Below are positions 18,387-28,600 of a stretch of 64,000 nucleotides of DNA, piece by piece. Numbering within the stretch: position 1 is the first letter of the stretch; the number at the start of each line of letters is the position of its first letter. The stretch covers positions 124,001 to 188,000 of the forward strand of contig CAXXSE010000007.1 of assembly GCA_963664935.2 (NCBI GenBank), in the 5' to 3' direction. The notes under the pieces are model-generated. The model had not been told where the DNA came from. It did not search any database and saw nothing but the letters and a program-made list of their open reading frames with translations. Made by a program: the position numbers and the translations under genes. The DNA is from G963664935 sp963664935 (GTDB taxonomy: Bacteria; Pseudomonadota; Gammaproteobacteria; Methylococcales; G963664935).

Positions 18387-19043
18387 TCACCCATGTACGT
18401 TGAAGCCTTGACTGGCCCCACGGCGACGTGTTTTGTCGAAGATTTTCACCTTAGCGTTTGTGTAACAAATATTTTCATCCGCTATTTCATTTACAACCCA
18501 TGGAAATAACTGATGTTCCTGGCTCAAAACACGTTGCGCCAGTGTAACTTCCGTATCGCCAGGCTGTATCTTGAGGGCGGATTGGGCGATGATTGGTCCA
18601 GTGTCTACTTCATTGTGTACATAGTGGACCGTACAACCGTGGCGGGATTGAGTTCCATTCGATTGGCAATAAAGATCCAAGGCGCGTCGGTGAGTATCCA
18701 GCCCCCGAAACTGAGGCAATAATGACGGGTGGATATTAACTATTTTGCCTACAAATTGCTCAACGAAATCCTTTTCCAATATCTGCATGAAACCCGCAAG
18801 AACGATGAGGTCGGGTGATATTTCTTTGACTTTTTGGTAAATTGCTTTTTTATGAGCAATGAGTGAAGGTGCATCGTTACGTTCGAATGCCGTTGTCTCG
18901 ATCCCGGCGGTATCCGCGATTTGCAACCCAGGGGCATTAGTGTTATTGCTTATAACCTCAACAATTTTATAGTTTTTTGCGGCAGTTATTAGGCTCCGCA
19001 GGTTAGAACCACGTCCTGAAATGAGGACAATGACTCTATCCAT
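18387..19043 (-). CDS. purN: Phosphoribosylglycinamide formyltransferase
   Basis: 218-residue PurN, third step of de novo purine synthesis, using 10-formyl-THF. The substrate loop is LISGRGSNLRSLI at the N-terminus. The formyl-folate motif is VLAGFMQIL, with the catalytic Asn-His-Asp set in NIHPSLLPQFRGLDTH, HGCTVHYV and the Asp of DTGPIIAQ. The C-terminal extension after the core is slightly longer than in E. coli. It usually sits next to purM, which is not present here. Confidence 0.93.
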   Translation of the reverse strand: MDRVIVLISGRGSNLRSLITAAKNYKIVEVISNNTNAPGLQIADTAGIETTAFERNDAPSLIAHKKAIYQKVKEISPDLIVLAGFMQILEKDFVEQFVGKIVNIHPSLLPQFRGLDTHRRALDLYCQSNGTQSRHGCTVHYVHNEVDTGPIIAQSALKIQPGDTEVTLAQRVLSQEHQLFPWVVNEIADENICYTNAKVKIFDKTRRRGASQGFNVHG

Positions 19044-19074
19044 CTTGGCGATTTGGAATCGGCAATGGTCTAAA

Positions 19075-19119
19075 AGGCTGTCCGAGAATAGAAGTCGTCA
19101 CGAGGCAAAGAGACTTTGA
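19075..19119 (+). repeat. Dispersed repeat, copy 1
   Basis: Core AGGCTGTCCGAGAATAG (19075-19091). The following ~28 bp closely match the third copy at 59627-59667 (minus orientation); the core also occurs at 46451-46467. The spacing suggests remnant ends of a transposable element or MITE. Confidence 0.65.
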
Positions 19120-19227
19120 GACTATATTTAGCCGAATATTGGGTATAGTTAACAGCTAATCCGCCTGGAGCGGAACTGTCGTTAAATAGCACAATTCTTT
19201 TTGTAGAGCCTCAATCACGGACATAAC

Positions 19228-19533
19228 TTAAAACCCAAGTAATTTTTTTCGTTCCTCAGCCCCTGGAAATGGGTCTTGCTGATCTTCAACAACAGGTAGC
19301 GTGGGCGCTTTTTCAGCATTGATATCGATCCATCTTTCCTTGTCCTCAGGGAGGTCGAAATCTTCGTAAATTGCTTCGACGGGACACAGCGGAATACAAG
19401 CACCACAATCGATGCAAACATCCGGATCAATGTAGAGCATTTCCTCGTCACCATGAAAACAGATTACCGGACAGACGGATACGCAATCGGTGAAACGGCA
19501 TCGCTGGCAATTATCGGTTACGATTGTGGTCAA
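19228..19533 (-). CDS. 7Fe-type ferredoxin (second copy)
   Basis: 101 residues from a TTG codon at 19533, chosen because a strong AAGGAG lies 7 bp upstream (complement of 19541-19546) and because it gives the same N-terminus as its paralogue at 25211. Cysteines at 9, 12, 17, 21 and 40, 43, 46, 50 follow the FdxA pattern for one [3Fe-4S] and one [4Fe-4S] cluster, with extra Cys25. The C-terminal extension is acidic (EERKKLLGF end). It lies about 220 bp downstream of fhcC in the same direction. Electron carrier for the formylmethanofuran enzyme is inferred from context. Confidence 0.85.
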   Translation of the reverse strand: MTTIVTDNCQRCRFTDCVSVCPVICFHGDEEMLYIDPDVCIDCGACIPLCPVEAIYEDFDLPEDKERWIDINAEKAPTLPVVEDQQDPFPGAEERKKLLGF

Positions 19534-19751
19534 TTTGGTTCTCCTTACGATTAGGCATTTGGAATACCCGACGAAAGCGATGCTTTCTAAAGATGGGATT
19601 TCAAGGCGACATGCGATAGTTTGTTGCTCTAAATGCAACATTCGCCGAAATTTGGCCGGTTATCACGGACACAGTACAACTGCCGAAAGATGCCGACGAA
19701 TGGCCGGAAAGATAAATAGTACAGGTAAGTGTTTTATTTATGCATCAGTAT

Positions 19752-20555
19752 TTACGGCTGAAAAAGCAATATCTCGCCTTTATTTAATGCCATTGCATCA
19801 CCACACCAACGCTGGTAGTTTCCAGTCAGCCAAGCGTCGTCAATTTCAAAACCCAATTCGCGCAAATAATTCAGGTAAAAACGCAGAAAAGTGGGCTTAT
19901 ACGTACAGGAGTAGCTGAAGGTCGGTATCATTCGTGCCGGTTTCATCGAAATAACCGAACCCCGCTTCATACTCGCGCCGGTCCGAATACCCATCTCTCC
20001 TAATACAATAACAGTTCCTGCTACCATATTTAGGCCTGTAAAATCGCCACTATTGCCGCCGATTACAATTAAACCCCGCCTCATCGCGCCGCCAGTTTCA
20101 TTTTTGCAATTACCATGGACAAAGATCTGGCCCCCCTGCATACCCTGTTCCGCGCCGCGTACCCCACTACCCACCATGTGACCTGCATTACCGTTAACCG
20201 TAATTGTCCCGCCGGTCATATCCTCTCCGGTCCAGTCTTGTACATTGCCGTTCACAATAATATGCCCGCCGCGCATACCAGCTCCAAGGTGACCACTCAC
20301 ATTACCTTCTATGATCATCTCGCCTCCGGCCATGTCTCTCCCAAGCAGTTTGACGAACGACAAATCTCCTTCGACTTCAAGTCTACCGTTCATTTTCCCG
20401 CTCACGGTAAAGAATTCGCCGAGAGCTTCCTTCCGATTCCCATGGTGTAGCATAAGCGCGGACACTTCAGCTTCCGATAACCCGGACAAAGAAGTTGGGC
20501 TGATGATTTCGGCTTCTAATGGAACTTCGGGTGGAGTATGTAGAGATAATTTCAT
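19752..20555 (-). CDS. fhcC: Formylmethanofuran dehydrogenase/hydrolase subunit C
   Basis: 267 residues. Residues ~60-200 contain repeated G-x-x-M-x-x-G-x-I-x-V-x-G-x-x-G units (e.g. GRDMAGGEMIIEGNVSGHLG, GMRGGHIIVNGNVQDWTG), forming a right-handed beta-helix homologous to FwdC and to the C-terminal domain of glutamate synthase. In the M. extorquens Fhc complex and in archaeal Fwd this subunit is a structural and docking partner. It follows ftr with about 80 bp between. Confidence 0.92.
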   Translation of the reverse strand: MKLSLHTPPEVPLEAEIISPTSLSGLSEAEVSALMLHHGNRKEALGEFFTVSGKMNGRLEVEGDLSFVKLLGRDMAGGEMIIEGNVSGHLGAGMRGGHIIVNGNVQDWTGEDMTGGTITVNGNAGHMVGSGVRGAEQGMQGGQIFVHGNCKNETGGAMRRGLIVIGGNSGDFTGLNMVAGTVIVLGEMGIRTGASMKRGSVISMKPARMIPTFSYSCTYKPTFLRFYLNYLRELGFEIDDAWLTGNYQRWCGDAMALNKGEILLFQP

Positions 20556-20636
20556 AGTGGGATTCCTTAGCCGAACGGTGTGCTAAACATAATTCTTTAA
20601 GCGGGTTTTAGGATTGGGTTTTTGCACGTTTCAATT

Positions 20637-21533
20637 TTAAAGTAAGGGGTGCAGTCCGATATGATATTGACCTAAGTTGCCGCCGTAATTTCCCGCCGTA
20701 ATCCTCGCCAGACCTTCACCTCCGGCCGCCACCGCGGCATGCATTCCCCGCCGCATCGCATCCGCAACCGAAGATTCGTCTAAACCATCTATAACGATCT
20801 CGAGTACACACGTCTCGTCATCTCTCAATTCGGTTTTCGGAGCACTTCCACGTAGTGTTGGGCAGAAAGCATCGTTCGTAGAAGCGGGTAATGCCTTATA
20901 CCTAGAGCCTGGTTTGCTGCCACTACGGACAACACCCCCTGGCATCGGCAAAATTATATTAGGCACTTGCCTCATGGCTTTCGCCGCCGCTTCAGCAGCT
21001 TTTAATGTGGAGGAAAGTTCTTTTCCTAAAAACAAAAGGTTTCCACCACCGACGGCAGCTTGGGCCCCGAACGCATTATCCATAAGGAACTCCCCTTCCA
21101 TGACCGGAATACGCCACATCTTCCGATCATTGAGCACTTTACTTGCTTGGTAGCCATCGCCAAAGTAACGCAGCTTTTCGCCAACCGCAATGCTTTCATC
21201 CGCGTCTTCCAGCCCGTTGTAACAAGCCGTTGTGGGACAGGTCATGACGCATTGACCGATACGTTCGACCAAGCGGTTTCCGACTCCTTTGGCGGAATTA
21301 GCGAACAAAAGTACGCTGACACCGGGTCGTTGATCGGGAGTTTCGTTCGAAGATAGCTTTTTCTCTATTCCAGCTTCGCATCTACAACCAATAACCGAAG
21401 TCGCGAACCCCGTAACCGACTGTGCTGCTGCCATTGCCCAGTAATCACTCTCCGCAGTAACGATAATCCGCGCCGCTGACATTTTAAACGCTTCAGCGAA
21501 GGTATCGGTAATTTCAGTCGATTGTATTTTCAT
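20637..21533 (-). CDS. fhcD: Formylmethanofuran:tetrahydromethanopterin formyltransferase
   Basis: 298 residues, same length as archaeal Ftr (about 297). Family segments are visible: opening EITDTFAEAFKMSAARIIVTA, central FGDGYQASKVL, RIPVMEGEFL, PNIILPMPGGVVRSGSKPGSRYKALPASTNDAFCPTLR. It moves the formyl group between tetrahydromethanopterin and methanofuran; in methylotrophs it works within the Fhc complex. It lies between fhcA and fhcC in the same order as in methylotroph fhcBADC clusters. Confidence 0.95.
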   Translation of the reverse strand: MKIQSTEITDTFAEAFKMSAARIIVTAESDYWAMAAAQSVTGFATSVIGCRCEAGIEKKLSSNETPDQRPGVSVLLFANSAKGVGNRLVERIGQCVMTCPTTACYNGLEDADESIAVGEKLRYFGDGYQASKVLNDRKMWRIPVMEGEFLMDNAFGAQAAVGGGNLLFLGKELSSTLKAAEAAAKAMRQVPNIILPMPGGVVRSGSKPGSRYKALPASTNDAFCPTLRGSAPKTELRDDETCVLEIVIDGLDESSVADAMRRGMHAAVAAGGEGLARITAGNYGGNLGQYHIGLHPLL

Positions 21534-21640
21534 TTTTCTTTTTTTTGGAGGTTCTTAAGAAAAAGTTTTGCCTTAATCGGTTGAAGCCGACCACGGAAAA
21601 CACTCTTTGTTTTACATCAATCAGAAGGAAGATCGCGAAA

Positions 21641-23290
21641 TTACTGAAGCGGATAAGTGGGAACCACCTCGGTTTCTACATGTGTATCGAAAACTGGGTA
21701 ATTATCGAATTGAACACTGTAGTAATTATCAAAAAAAGGACGAATCTCATCCTCAATTTTCTTATCGTACTCGGGCGCCACTTGAAGAATGCGGCCTACC
21801 GGATCGGCACAGAACTCATGGTTTTTAATAAAAAGCTGTCCATCCTTAAGCACATAGCGAGCTGTCTTAAACATCTCCTCTCTGTTTTCCTGCTCATCGT
21901 AGATCGTAACATCCGCATCGGCGCCCACACCAAGATGCCCTTTGTCTTTCAAACCCAAAAGTTTTGCGGGCCCTGCCCGAGTCACAATGGCAATCTCACT
22001 GAATGAAAACTCCTTATCGAGATCCAGTAAACTGGTCTTAGCCATCGCTTTTTGATTTAGGCCCGCCGCCTCCTGTTTACGAAAGTCACGGTCCATCAGT
22101 AGCCGGATCAACTTTGGGTAGTTCATAAAAGAGCCGCCATTGGGATGATCGGTGGAAAGCACCATCCGCCAAGGGTCTTTCGCCATCAGAAAAAGCTCAA
22201 GGCCAATGGCCCACTGCAGAGCATGAGTATAAATATGTTGCTGGTATTCGAAAGGAATAATCCCGCAGCCACTCTCGCACTCAGTATCGCAGTTGATCCA
22301 CTTCCGTTCTTTCACGTGGCGTAGCATCCATGATAGGGGTGCGTCTGCCGTCATACTGACGGATTCTCCAAACATAACCTGGCCGACATCGGCGCTAATA
22401 TTTGGATTATCGTTGATAAAATCAGAAATTTCCTTGGCCGCTGAAATCGGGTTCTTGCCAGGTTCCCCCCCATAACTATTGAACTGGATGTGGGTGATAT
22501 GGGCTTTGCGTCCTTCTGCGGTACGCATGGTCTCCAGGGTGGTTTTGTAGTTACCGCTATGGCCCAGGTTGTTGCAGTGGATATGGGCTGGATGGGGTAA
22601 ACCAAGATCATTCGCCGCATCAATCAGTGCCTTAATCACTTTTCTCGGAGTGATATCAAAAGAGTGAATCTTCTGATCTATGTCGGTGATATTAGAGTTT
22701 TTATCACCCTTCCACTGCTCGTCGGCGCCGGGATTCACCAATTTGATGGTATAAGCCTTGCTTGCATTCAACCACCACGCGACCGCTTCGCGGAATTCCT
22801 CCATTCGTCCTTTTTCCAACATCCGATGGAGAAAGCTGTTGTTACCCATCAGCACGTAATACCCTTTATCGAGAATGGCGGTATCCTCCAGCTCTTCCAG
22901 AACGTGACGGGCGCTTAAGGGAGGCACCGCTGCTTCCATGACCGTGGTGTAGCCCAAAGTGGCAAAACGGTACCCGGTGGCAAAGGTAGACGGTACGATA
23001 CCACCCGCACCCGACCGAGTAAATGGAGTCCCCGGATGAGGATCATAACGATGATCTTCGGGCTGAAATTTCCGGGCCAAGTTGACCTTGGGCCCGGCAA
23101 TATGGCTATGTATATCGACGCCACCGGGCATCACCACCATGCCGTGGGCGTCTATTTTAGGTGCATCCCCGGGTACGCTTTCTACTATTTTCCCACCCTG
23201 GATGCACACATCTTGTACTGCTCCATCAACATTGTTGATGGGATCATAGACTTTACCGTTGACGATACGAAGCGTTGTAGACATATCCAA
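21641..23290 (-). CDS. fhcA: Formylmethanofuran dehydrogenase/hydrolase subunit A (amidohydrolase)
   Basis: 549-residue amidohydrolase-superfamily subunit that releases formate from, or attaches it to, methanofuran. Metal-site motifs: HSH at about residues 61-63 (GGVDIHSHIAG), the carboxylated Lys in AYTIKLVNPG, His in PAHIHCNNLGHSGN and AHITHIQFNSYGG, and Asp in LSTDHPNGGSF. This is the full set expected for an active binuclear amidohydrolase. In archaeal Fwd, formate made here travels to or from the Mo/W site in FwdB; in bacterial Fhc the formate is simply released. Which applies depends on FhcB next door. An intergenic gap of about 100 bp separates it from ftr. Confidence 0.95.
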   Translation of the reverse strand: MDMSTTLRIVNGKVYDPINNVDGAVQDVCIQGGKIVESVPGDAPKIDAHGMVVMPGGVDIHSHIAGPKVNLARKFQPEDHRYDPHPGTPFTRSGAGGIVPSTFATGYRFATLGYTTVMEAAVPPLSARHVLEELEDTAILDKGYYVLMGNNSFLHRMLEKGRMEEFREAVAWWLNASKAYTIKLVNPGADEQWKGDKNSNITDIDQKIHSFDITPRKVIKALIDAANDLGLPHPAHIHCNNLGHSGNYKTTLETMRTAEGRKAHITHIQFNSYGGEPGKNPISAAKEISDFINDNPNISADVGQVMFGESVSMTADAPLSWMLRHVKERKWINCDTECESGCGIIPFEYQQHIYTHALQWAIGLELFLMAKDPWRMVLSTDHPNGGSFMNYPKLIRLLMDRDFRKQEAAGLNQKAMAKTSLLDLDKEFSFSEIAIVTRAGPAKLLGLKDKGHLGVGADADVTIYDEQENREEMFKTARYVLKDGQLFIKNHEFCADPVGRILQVAPEYDKKIEDEIRPFFDNYYSVQFDNYPVFDTHVETEVVPTYPLQ

Positions 23291-23331
23291 ACTCGTTCTT
23301 GTTATTTATAAGAAGCTAAACAGATTTGTTA

Positions 23332-24675
23332 TCAAGCTGCTGCCGAACTCACGGACTTCAGTTCGCGTATACGTTTTATCAATGGAATTAAAATCTCCTG
23401 ATCGCTGGGAAAAGGCGATTCGAAGGCAGGCCGCAGAGGAATAGGGATATCGTCCATCCGATAGACTGTGCCAGGGGTGTTTATTCCATAACAGGACGTG
23501 GTAAAAGCGACACGCGCCATTTCACTGGTCGGCGTCGGCTTGGGATCGAACGAGATCACCGGAATCTTTTTCAGATGGTCAATCGCTGGCTTGGCAAAGT
23601 TCGCAATCGGGTCACTGGCGATGATACACGCGGCATCGGCTTCCCCACGGGTTAAGATGTCGGTGGTGGTGAATTCGCCCGGTTCGTGACGCGGATAGCC
23701 ACGATTAAAATTGATACCGAAGGGATAGCCTGTCTGCCACGACAATACAGTATCGGCGCCTGTAACGTTACCGTGGCCCCGGGCTGGTTTAACGACGAAG
23801 TGAGTGTGCTCGTTTAAATCGGTAGCCAGCATATGAAGAGCGCTAGTATTGTAATGGCGGCCGCGAGTCATGGATAATCCCATACCAAAAAAGAGTATGC
23901 CGTAATTGCAGGACCTCAGGCGATTGGCGAGATCTTCGATTACCGCAATAGTAACGCCCGTTTGTTCTTCGATGGTTGAGTTCAGCCGACCGCCCCTGGT
24001 AAGAATTCTCAATGCCCACAACAGCTCAAAATCGCTACCCGGTTTGGTTTGAATAAACAAGTCAGAAAGCTGCGAAGTCGCCGTTGCACGCACATCGACG
24101 TTGATGACGGTACGATCTTTCCTGCCATTGGGAATATACATACCTTTCGGCATGACTGTAAAATGAGTCGAAAGCCGGGGGTGACAGTCCGATGGGTTGC
24201 AACCCCAGTAGACAATCATATCCGCACGATTTTTGACCTCACCCAGAGTCGTGGTCGGTTCGCCGACGCCCTGAAGTCCCATACCGGTGGGGCCATGACA
24301 GACCGACGAGGTGCTGTCGATGTTCGCGGACAGGAGATCGGCCATCTTCACGGTCTCTCGCTGTGCTTCACTGGTGGAATTACTCATGCCATAGATGATG
24401 GGGAAACGGGCATTGACGAGAATCTGCGCCGCCTCTTCGATAGCATCATCAAGGCTGACCTCTTTACCATCAATCCTCGCCAGGGGACGACTTTCATCGA
24501 CAGAGTGTTCAAAAAACCAGGCCTTACCCAAAACACAGGCATTTTTAGCTTTGGTAATACGTTTTTGATCGAGGTCTACCGTCAGCTCCATATCGTCGCA
24601 AACACATCCACAGAATGTACAGGTGGCGTTTTTGACGACTTTGATATTCGGTTCTCCAGAAATATTATTGTCCAT
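23332..24675 (-). CDS. fwdB: Formylmethanofuran dehydrogenase subunit B with intact cofactor motifs
   Basis: 447 residues from ATG 24675, preceded by AGGAGG 6 bp upstream; the start lies 11 bp inside fwdD, so translation is coupled. Molybdopterin oxidoreductase fold. At the N-terminus Cys19, 22, 26 and 47 (CTFCGCVCDD, then NACVLG) form the [4Fe-4S] motif. SSVCHGPTGMG puts Cys126 in the CHGP context of the Mo/W-ligating Cys of archaeal FwdB/FmdB. The biochemically studied M. extorquens FhcB lacks these elements and its complex is only a hydrolase. Here the residues argue for a redox-active enzyme interconverting formate/CO2 with ferredoxin. The caveat is that I cannot check how many other proteobacterial FhcB proteins keep these motifs. 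Confidence 0.9.
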   Translation of the reverse strand: MDNNISGEPNIKVVKNATCTFCGCVCDDMELTVDLDQKRITKAKNACVLGKAWFFEHSVDESRPLARIDGKEVSLDDAIEEAAQILVNARFPIIYGMSNSTSEAQRETVKMADLLSANIDSTSSVCHGPTGMGLQGVGEPTTTLGEVKNRADMIVYWGCNPSDCHPRLSTHFTVMPKGMYIPNGRKDRTVINVDVRATATSQLSDLFIQTKPGSDFELLWALRILTRGGRLNSTIEEQTGVTIAVIEDLANRLRSCNYGILFFGMGLSMTRGRHYNTSALHMLATDLNEHTHFVVKPARGHGNVTGADTVLSWQTGYPFGINFNRGYPRHEPGEFTTTDILTRGEADAACIIASDPIANFAKPAIDHLKKIPVISFDPKPTPTSEMARVAFTTSCYGINTPGTVYRMDDIPIPLRPAFESPFPSDQEILIPLIKRIRELKSVSSAAA

Positions 24676-25042
24676 CACTTTCCTCCTGGGCCAAGGGCCC
24701 TTCAATTTCAACCATTAAATGTTTAGAATCGGGCATACCCGTGCCTGCGGTGTCGCCGTCCACCATTAATTTGGACGTAGTCGGCCCGTAGGGCATAAAG
24801 ATTATCCCCAATGCGGTATCCTGGATCTTGATCTTTCGTGGCTTGCAGGAAACGACAACTTCCTGAGTACCCGCACGCAGACGCACCCGATCGCCGGTCT
24901 TCAGTCCAAGACGATCCATATCTTCCTGTTTGAATTCAACGGTCGAGGTCTCTTGTATGTAAGCATCTTTGAGTTTCCCCGCATTCAGGGCCACGCCTTG
25001 TTTGGCGGTTCGCATGGGAACCAGAAGCATAGTTTCCGTCAT
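24665..25042 (-). CDS. fwdD: Formylmethanofuran dehydrogenase subunit D (molybdopterin dinucleotide-binding)
   Basis: 125-residue double-psi beta-barrel protein like FwdD/FmdD and the C-terminal dinucleotide-binding domain of molybdopterin oxidoreductases. Core motifs: MDRLGLKTGDRVRLRAGTQ, then ALGIIFMPYGPTTSKLMVDGDTAGTGMPDSKHL. In archaea it completes the bis-MGD site of FwdB. Its position at the head of fwdD-B-A-ftr-C, overlapping fwdB, supports a real cofactor-containing enzyme. About 170 bp separates it from the ferredoxin gene upstream. Confidence 0.88.
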   Translation of the reverse strand: MTETMLLVPMRTAKQGVALNAGKLKDAYIQETSTVEFKQEDMDRLGLKTGDRVRLRAGTQEVVVSCKPRKIKIQDTALGIIFMPYGPTTSKLMVDGDTAGTGMPDSKHLMVEIEGPLAQEESDGQ

Positions 25043-25210
25043 TAATTTGAATTAGTTTTTTGGCCAAAAATCAAGAAAGAACAAATTAGCTTTGATTATA
25101 ACATTTCGTACGATATGTTTACCTTAAACTACGGATCAACATTGATAAATACCTCGAAAAACTTCGCTCCACGTTAAAAAAGCATGTAGCCTTCGGAAAT
25201 CTAAACCCGA

Positions 25211-25585
25211 TCATCTCTCAAGCAAGTCAAGCTTATTCTTTATGCCATTCCACTCTTCTTTGCGATGCCACTCATCAAGGTCGTCTTCAGGGCTTGGATT
25301 CCATTTATCGGCGTCCGGTAGAGGGTCTTTCTGATCGGTGATGACCGGCCAAATGAGAGAGAGTTCGGCGTTAAGTTCCAGAAAGTGGGCTTGGTCTTCC
25401 GGAATATCTGGTTCGTCAAATATGGCCTTTGTCGGACATACCGGTTCACAAAGCGCGCAATCGATACATTCATCCGGATCAATGACCAGCGTATTAGGCC
25501 CCTCGTGGAAGCAATCCACGGGGCAGGGATCTACGCAATCTGTATATTTGCATTTAATGCAGTCTTCACCAACAATAAAAGTCAT
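25211..25585 (-). CDS. fdxA: 7Fe-type ferredoxin (FdxA-like)
   Basis: 124 residues. The N-terminus MTFIVGEDCIKCKYTDCVDPCPVD is very like FdxA: Cys9, 12, 17, 21 and 40, 43, 46, 50 fit one [3Fe-4S] and one [4Fe-4S] cluster. An unusually long acidic C-terminal tail of ~50 residues follows (PLPDADKWNPSPEDDLDEWH). Its cysteine spacing is identical to the ferredoxin at 19228. It sits 71 bp downstream of the giant flavoprotein and upstream of fwdD, so it is the likely shuttle between them (inference). Confidence 0.9.
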   Translation of the reverse strand: MTFIVGEDCIKCKYTDCVDPCPVDCFHEGPNTLVIDPDECIDCALCEPVCPTKAIFDEPDIPEDQAHFLELNAELSLIWPVITDQKDPLPDADKWNPSPEDDLDEWHRKEEWNGIKNKLDLLER

Positions 25586-25656
25586 AATATTTTCCTAATC
25601 TGATTGGACATAAGTTCTAATTTCCACCCTCTACCCAACGGGAAGAGCAATTTCGG

Positions 25657-28600
25657 TCATACACGGGGAAGATCTGCGCCATACGTCATCACGCTTATGA
25701 GACCGGCGCTCAGCTTTTCAAGCACCGTATTCTGGCGTAACCGCGAGTTCAGAAACTCAAAATCCACTTCATCCATATTTTGATCTTGGTCGAAGCATGA
25801 AAACACAAACTCCTCTTTACCCGTCTCCGGATCCACGTGCCGCTGTAGGCACTGGGCGCAAACCTTTTTCATCATGCACTGCATGGGGGAGTTGATGGAG
25901 GCGATAGCGACATGTTCCCCAAGATGAGGTTGCAGTAGAGAAGGGTCGTGGCGCGCGGCCTTTACCGCACCCATCATCCGATCTGAACCAATGGCGACGA
26001 GGTGATTTGCCTCCTGTAAGGGAAATAGCTTTTCTCCGAATTCACCCTTTGAATAAGCGATCATTGCCTGCACAATATTGGCTCTAATATGGGCATCCTG
26101 TGGACGACGCGGCTCGATAAAACTGCCCATATCAGTGGAAAAGATGACTTGGTCCGTGGCCGCCTCAACCTCGTCGCGTTTAAATAAGTCCTCGCCGTGC
26201 TTGTACCCTGCGAAATACAGGACTTTAGATCCTGCCTCTTTACAAGCCTTGGCAATACTAAAGAGCACGGCATTACCGAGACCTCCACCCAAAAGGACCA
26301 CATTCGCGTTCGACGGGATAAGCGTAGGAGTGCCAGTTGGCCCCATGCACACTACTTCCTCACCCGGTTGAAGGTAGGCGCACAGGTCGGAAGAGCCACC
26401 CATTTCTAAAATAATCAAGGAAAGGAGGCCTTTTTCTTTATCCACCCACGCGCCGGTAAGCGCCACGCCTTCCATCGACATTCTAAAACCTTTTACCACG
26501 GGCGCGTTGACGTCGAAGTTTTGCAGACGATAGAATTGACCCGGCTCGAACTTGCGAGCTTGATACGGTGCATAGACTACCACTTCCGTGATTGTACGGG
26601 TCAGGCGGTTGACCTCGACTACCCGCGCCTTCAGCTGATCGTCCAAGTGTTCCAACAGGCTGTCGTATTTCCGGTCCCGTTGATCCTGCCCGGCGGGATC
26701 AAGTGCGGTAATTTCCGACCGGAAAAGATCTACGATTTTCGGGTAACCATTACGGGCGGAAGCCATGGCTTTAACGACGTTGCCAGCATAAGCGGGGTGG
26801 TTATCACCATAATAACTCACCGTCAAACCGTCTTTGCTATAAGAGGTAAAAAAGGATTCAAAAGGGTCTTCGTCGTCCGTTAACTTGATCTCGCCATTAC
26901 TCTTCGAAGCACTAAAAGGCTTGAAGAAATAGCCGTCGTTGTCGAAAGTACCGGGGTGTTCCAATTCGTAAATGATGTTGGGGCTGGTGCCCGCGGCTAC
27001 CATCAAAGACCGGCACGGCAAATCCACCTCTTCGCCGGTGTCTTGATATTTTGCACGTATCGTTTCGAGCGAGCCATGCTGGTCAGCCAAAGCCTCAACT
27101 GGCGAAATTTTCTCTATAAAGTAAATTCCCTCTTCCAAGGCTTTAATGACTTCCTCGTGATTGAGGCGATAAGCGGGTGATTCCTGGACCGTACGGCGGT
27201 ATATCATGGTGACGCCACCCCAGTCACGAATCAGTTGAATCAAATTCGGTTCTCTGCCTTCGTCGGCGGCGGATTGCTTTTCGGCAAGAACTGCCTTGCC
27301 ATGGTCGATGAAAGTCTCATAGATCTCCTTTTCTTCCCCCATAAGCCGTTCCAGGTAGGATTCCAACCGACCTTTCGACTCTAAAATCTCGCTACGCCTG
27401 ACAACCTGTTCCACCATGACAGGATAATAGGCCATCAATTCGGTGGCGGTATCAATCGCCGTTAACCCGCCTCCTAAAACCAAAGCCGGCAAGCGTACCT
27501 GCAAGTTAGTGAGGCTATCTTCCTTACAAGCCCCGGTAAGTTGGAGCGCCATCAGAAAATCACTGGCTTTTCGAATCCCACGAATAAGGTTATTTTTCAT
27601 CGGCACGATGGTCGGTTTACCCGCGCCACTGGCTACAGCCACATGGTCAAAGCCCAACTCCGCGGCATCATCCAAAGTCAGCGTGCCTCCGAATCGTACG
27701 CCTCCGTAGCACGCGAAACCCTGCTTACGTAACATCGTCACGTACAAAAGGCGCAGAAAATTTTTGTCCCAACGGACCGTGATGCCATATTCGGAAACGC
27801 CACCAAAGCCCTCAAGAATACGTTTATCCAGGCGCTGGATGAAGTTTTCCCAGCTTTGGATAGGCTGGAAATTCTCACCCACTTGTGATTCGGGCGGCGG
27901 TTCCAGTTTGAGACCATCCATTGCCACTACACCAAAGCCCTCGTTCGCCAGATAATGCGCCAAGGTGTAGCCGGCCGGTCCTAAACCCACGACCAGCACG
28001 CGCTTGCCATTCAAGGGCAGCTGGTAGGGACGCCGAATATTCAAGGGGTTCCAGCGGGTGAGGAGGCCAAAAACCTCTACACCCCAAGGCATGTCCAATA
28101 CATCGGTGAGTACGCGGGTTTCGATCTGTGGAATATTGACCGGGTCCTGCTTCTGGTAGATACACCCCTTCATGCAGTCATTGCAAATACGGTGGCCGGT
28201 ACCGGGACACATGGGGTTGTTGATCATCAATGTTGAAAGCGCGGCGACCGCGTCGCCCTGCATATGTAAATACTGGAATTCCGAGATGTGTTCGTCGAGG
28301 GGGCAGCCGTTCAGTTCGATACCCAGCGGGTTCTTTTTGATGTTCCCTTGCTTGTCTGTAACGCCTTTGGCGCAGGAATCACGATTCTGATTGTGACAGA
28401 AAATACAGAGATCCGTTTCGCTGATAATTTGGGTGTGATTATAACGGAAGTCAGTCAATTCGAAACCTACGCGATTGCGGTAAGTCTCTTTCGGTCCTTG
28501 GAAAAAATGGGTGTCATCGGGTTTCGGGTAGTCCTGTTCTACCAGATTTTGAAAATCCACTTTTTGCTGCAGGTGAAAAACCTCCCAATACCGGGTGGTT

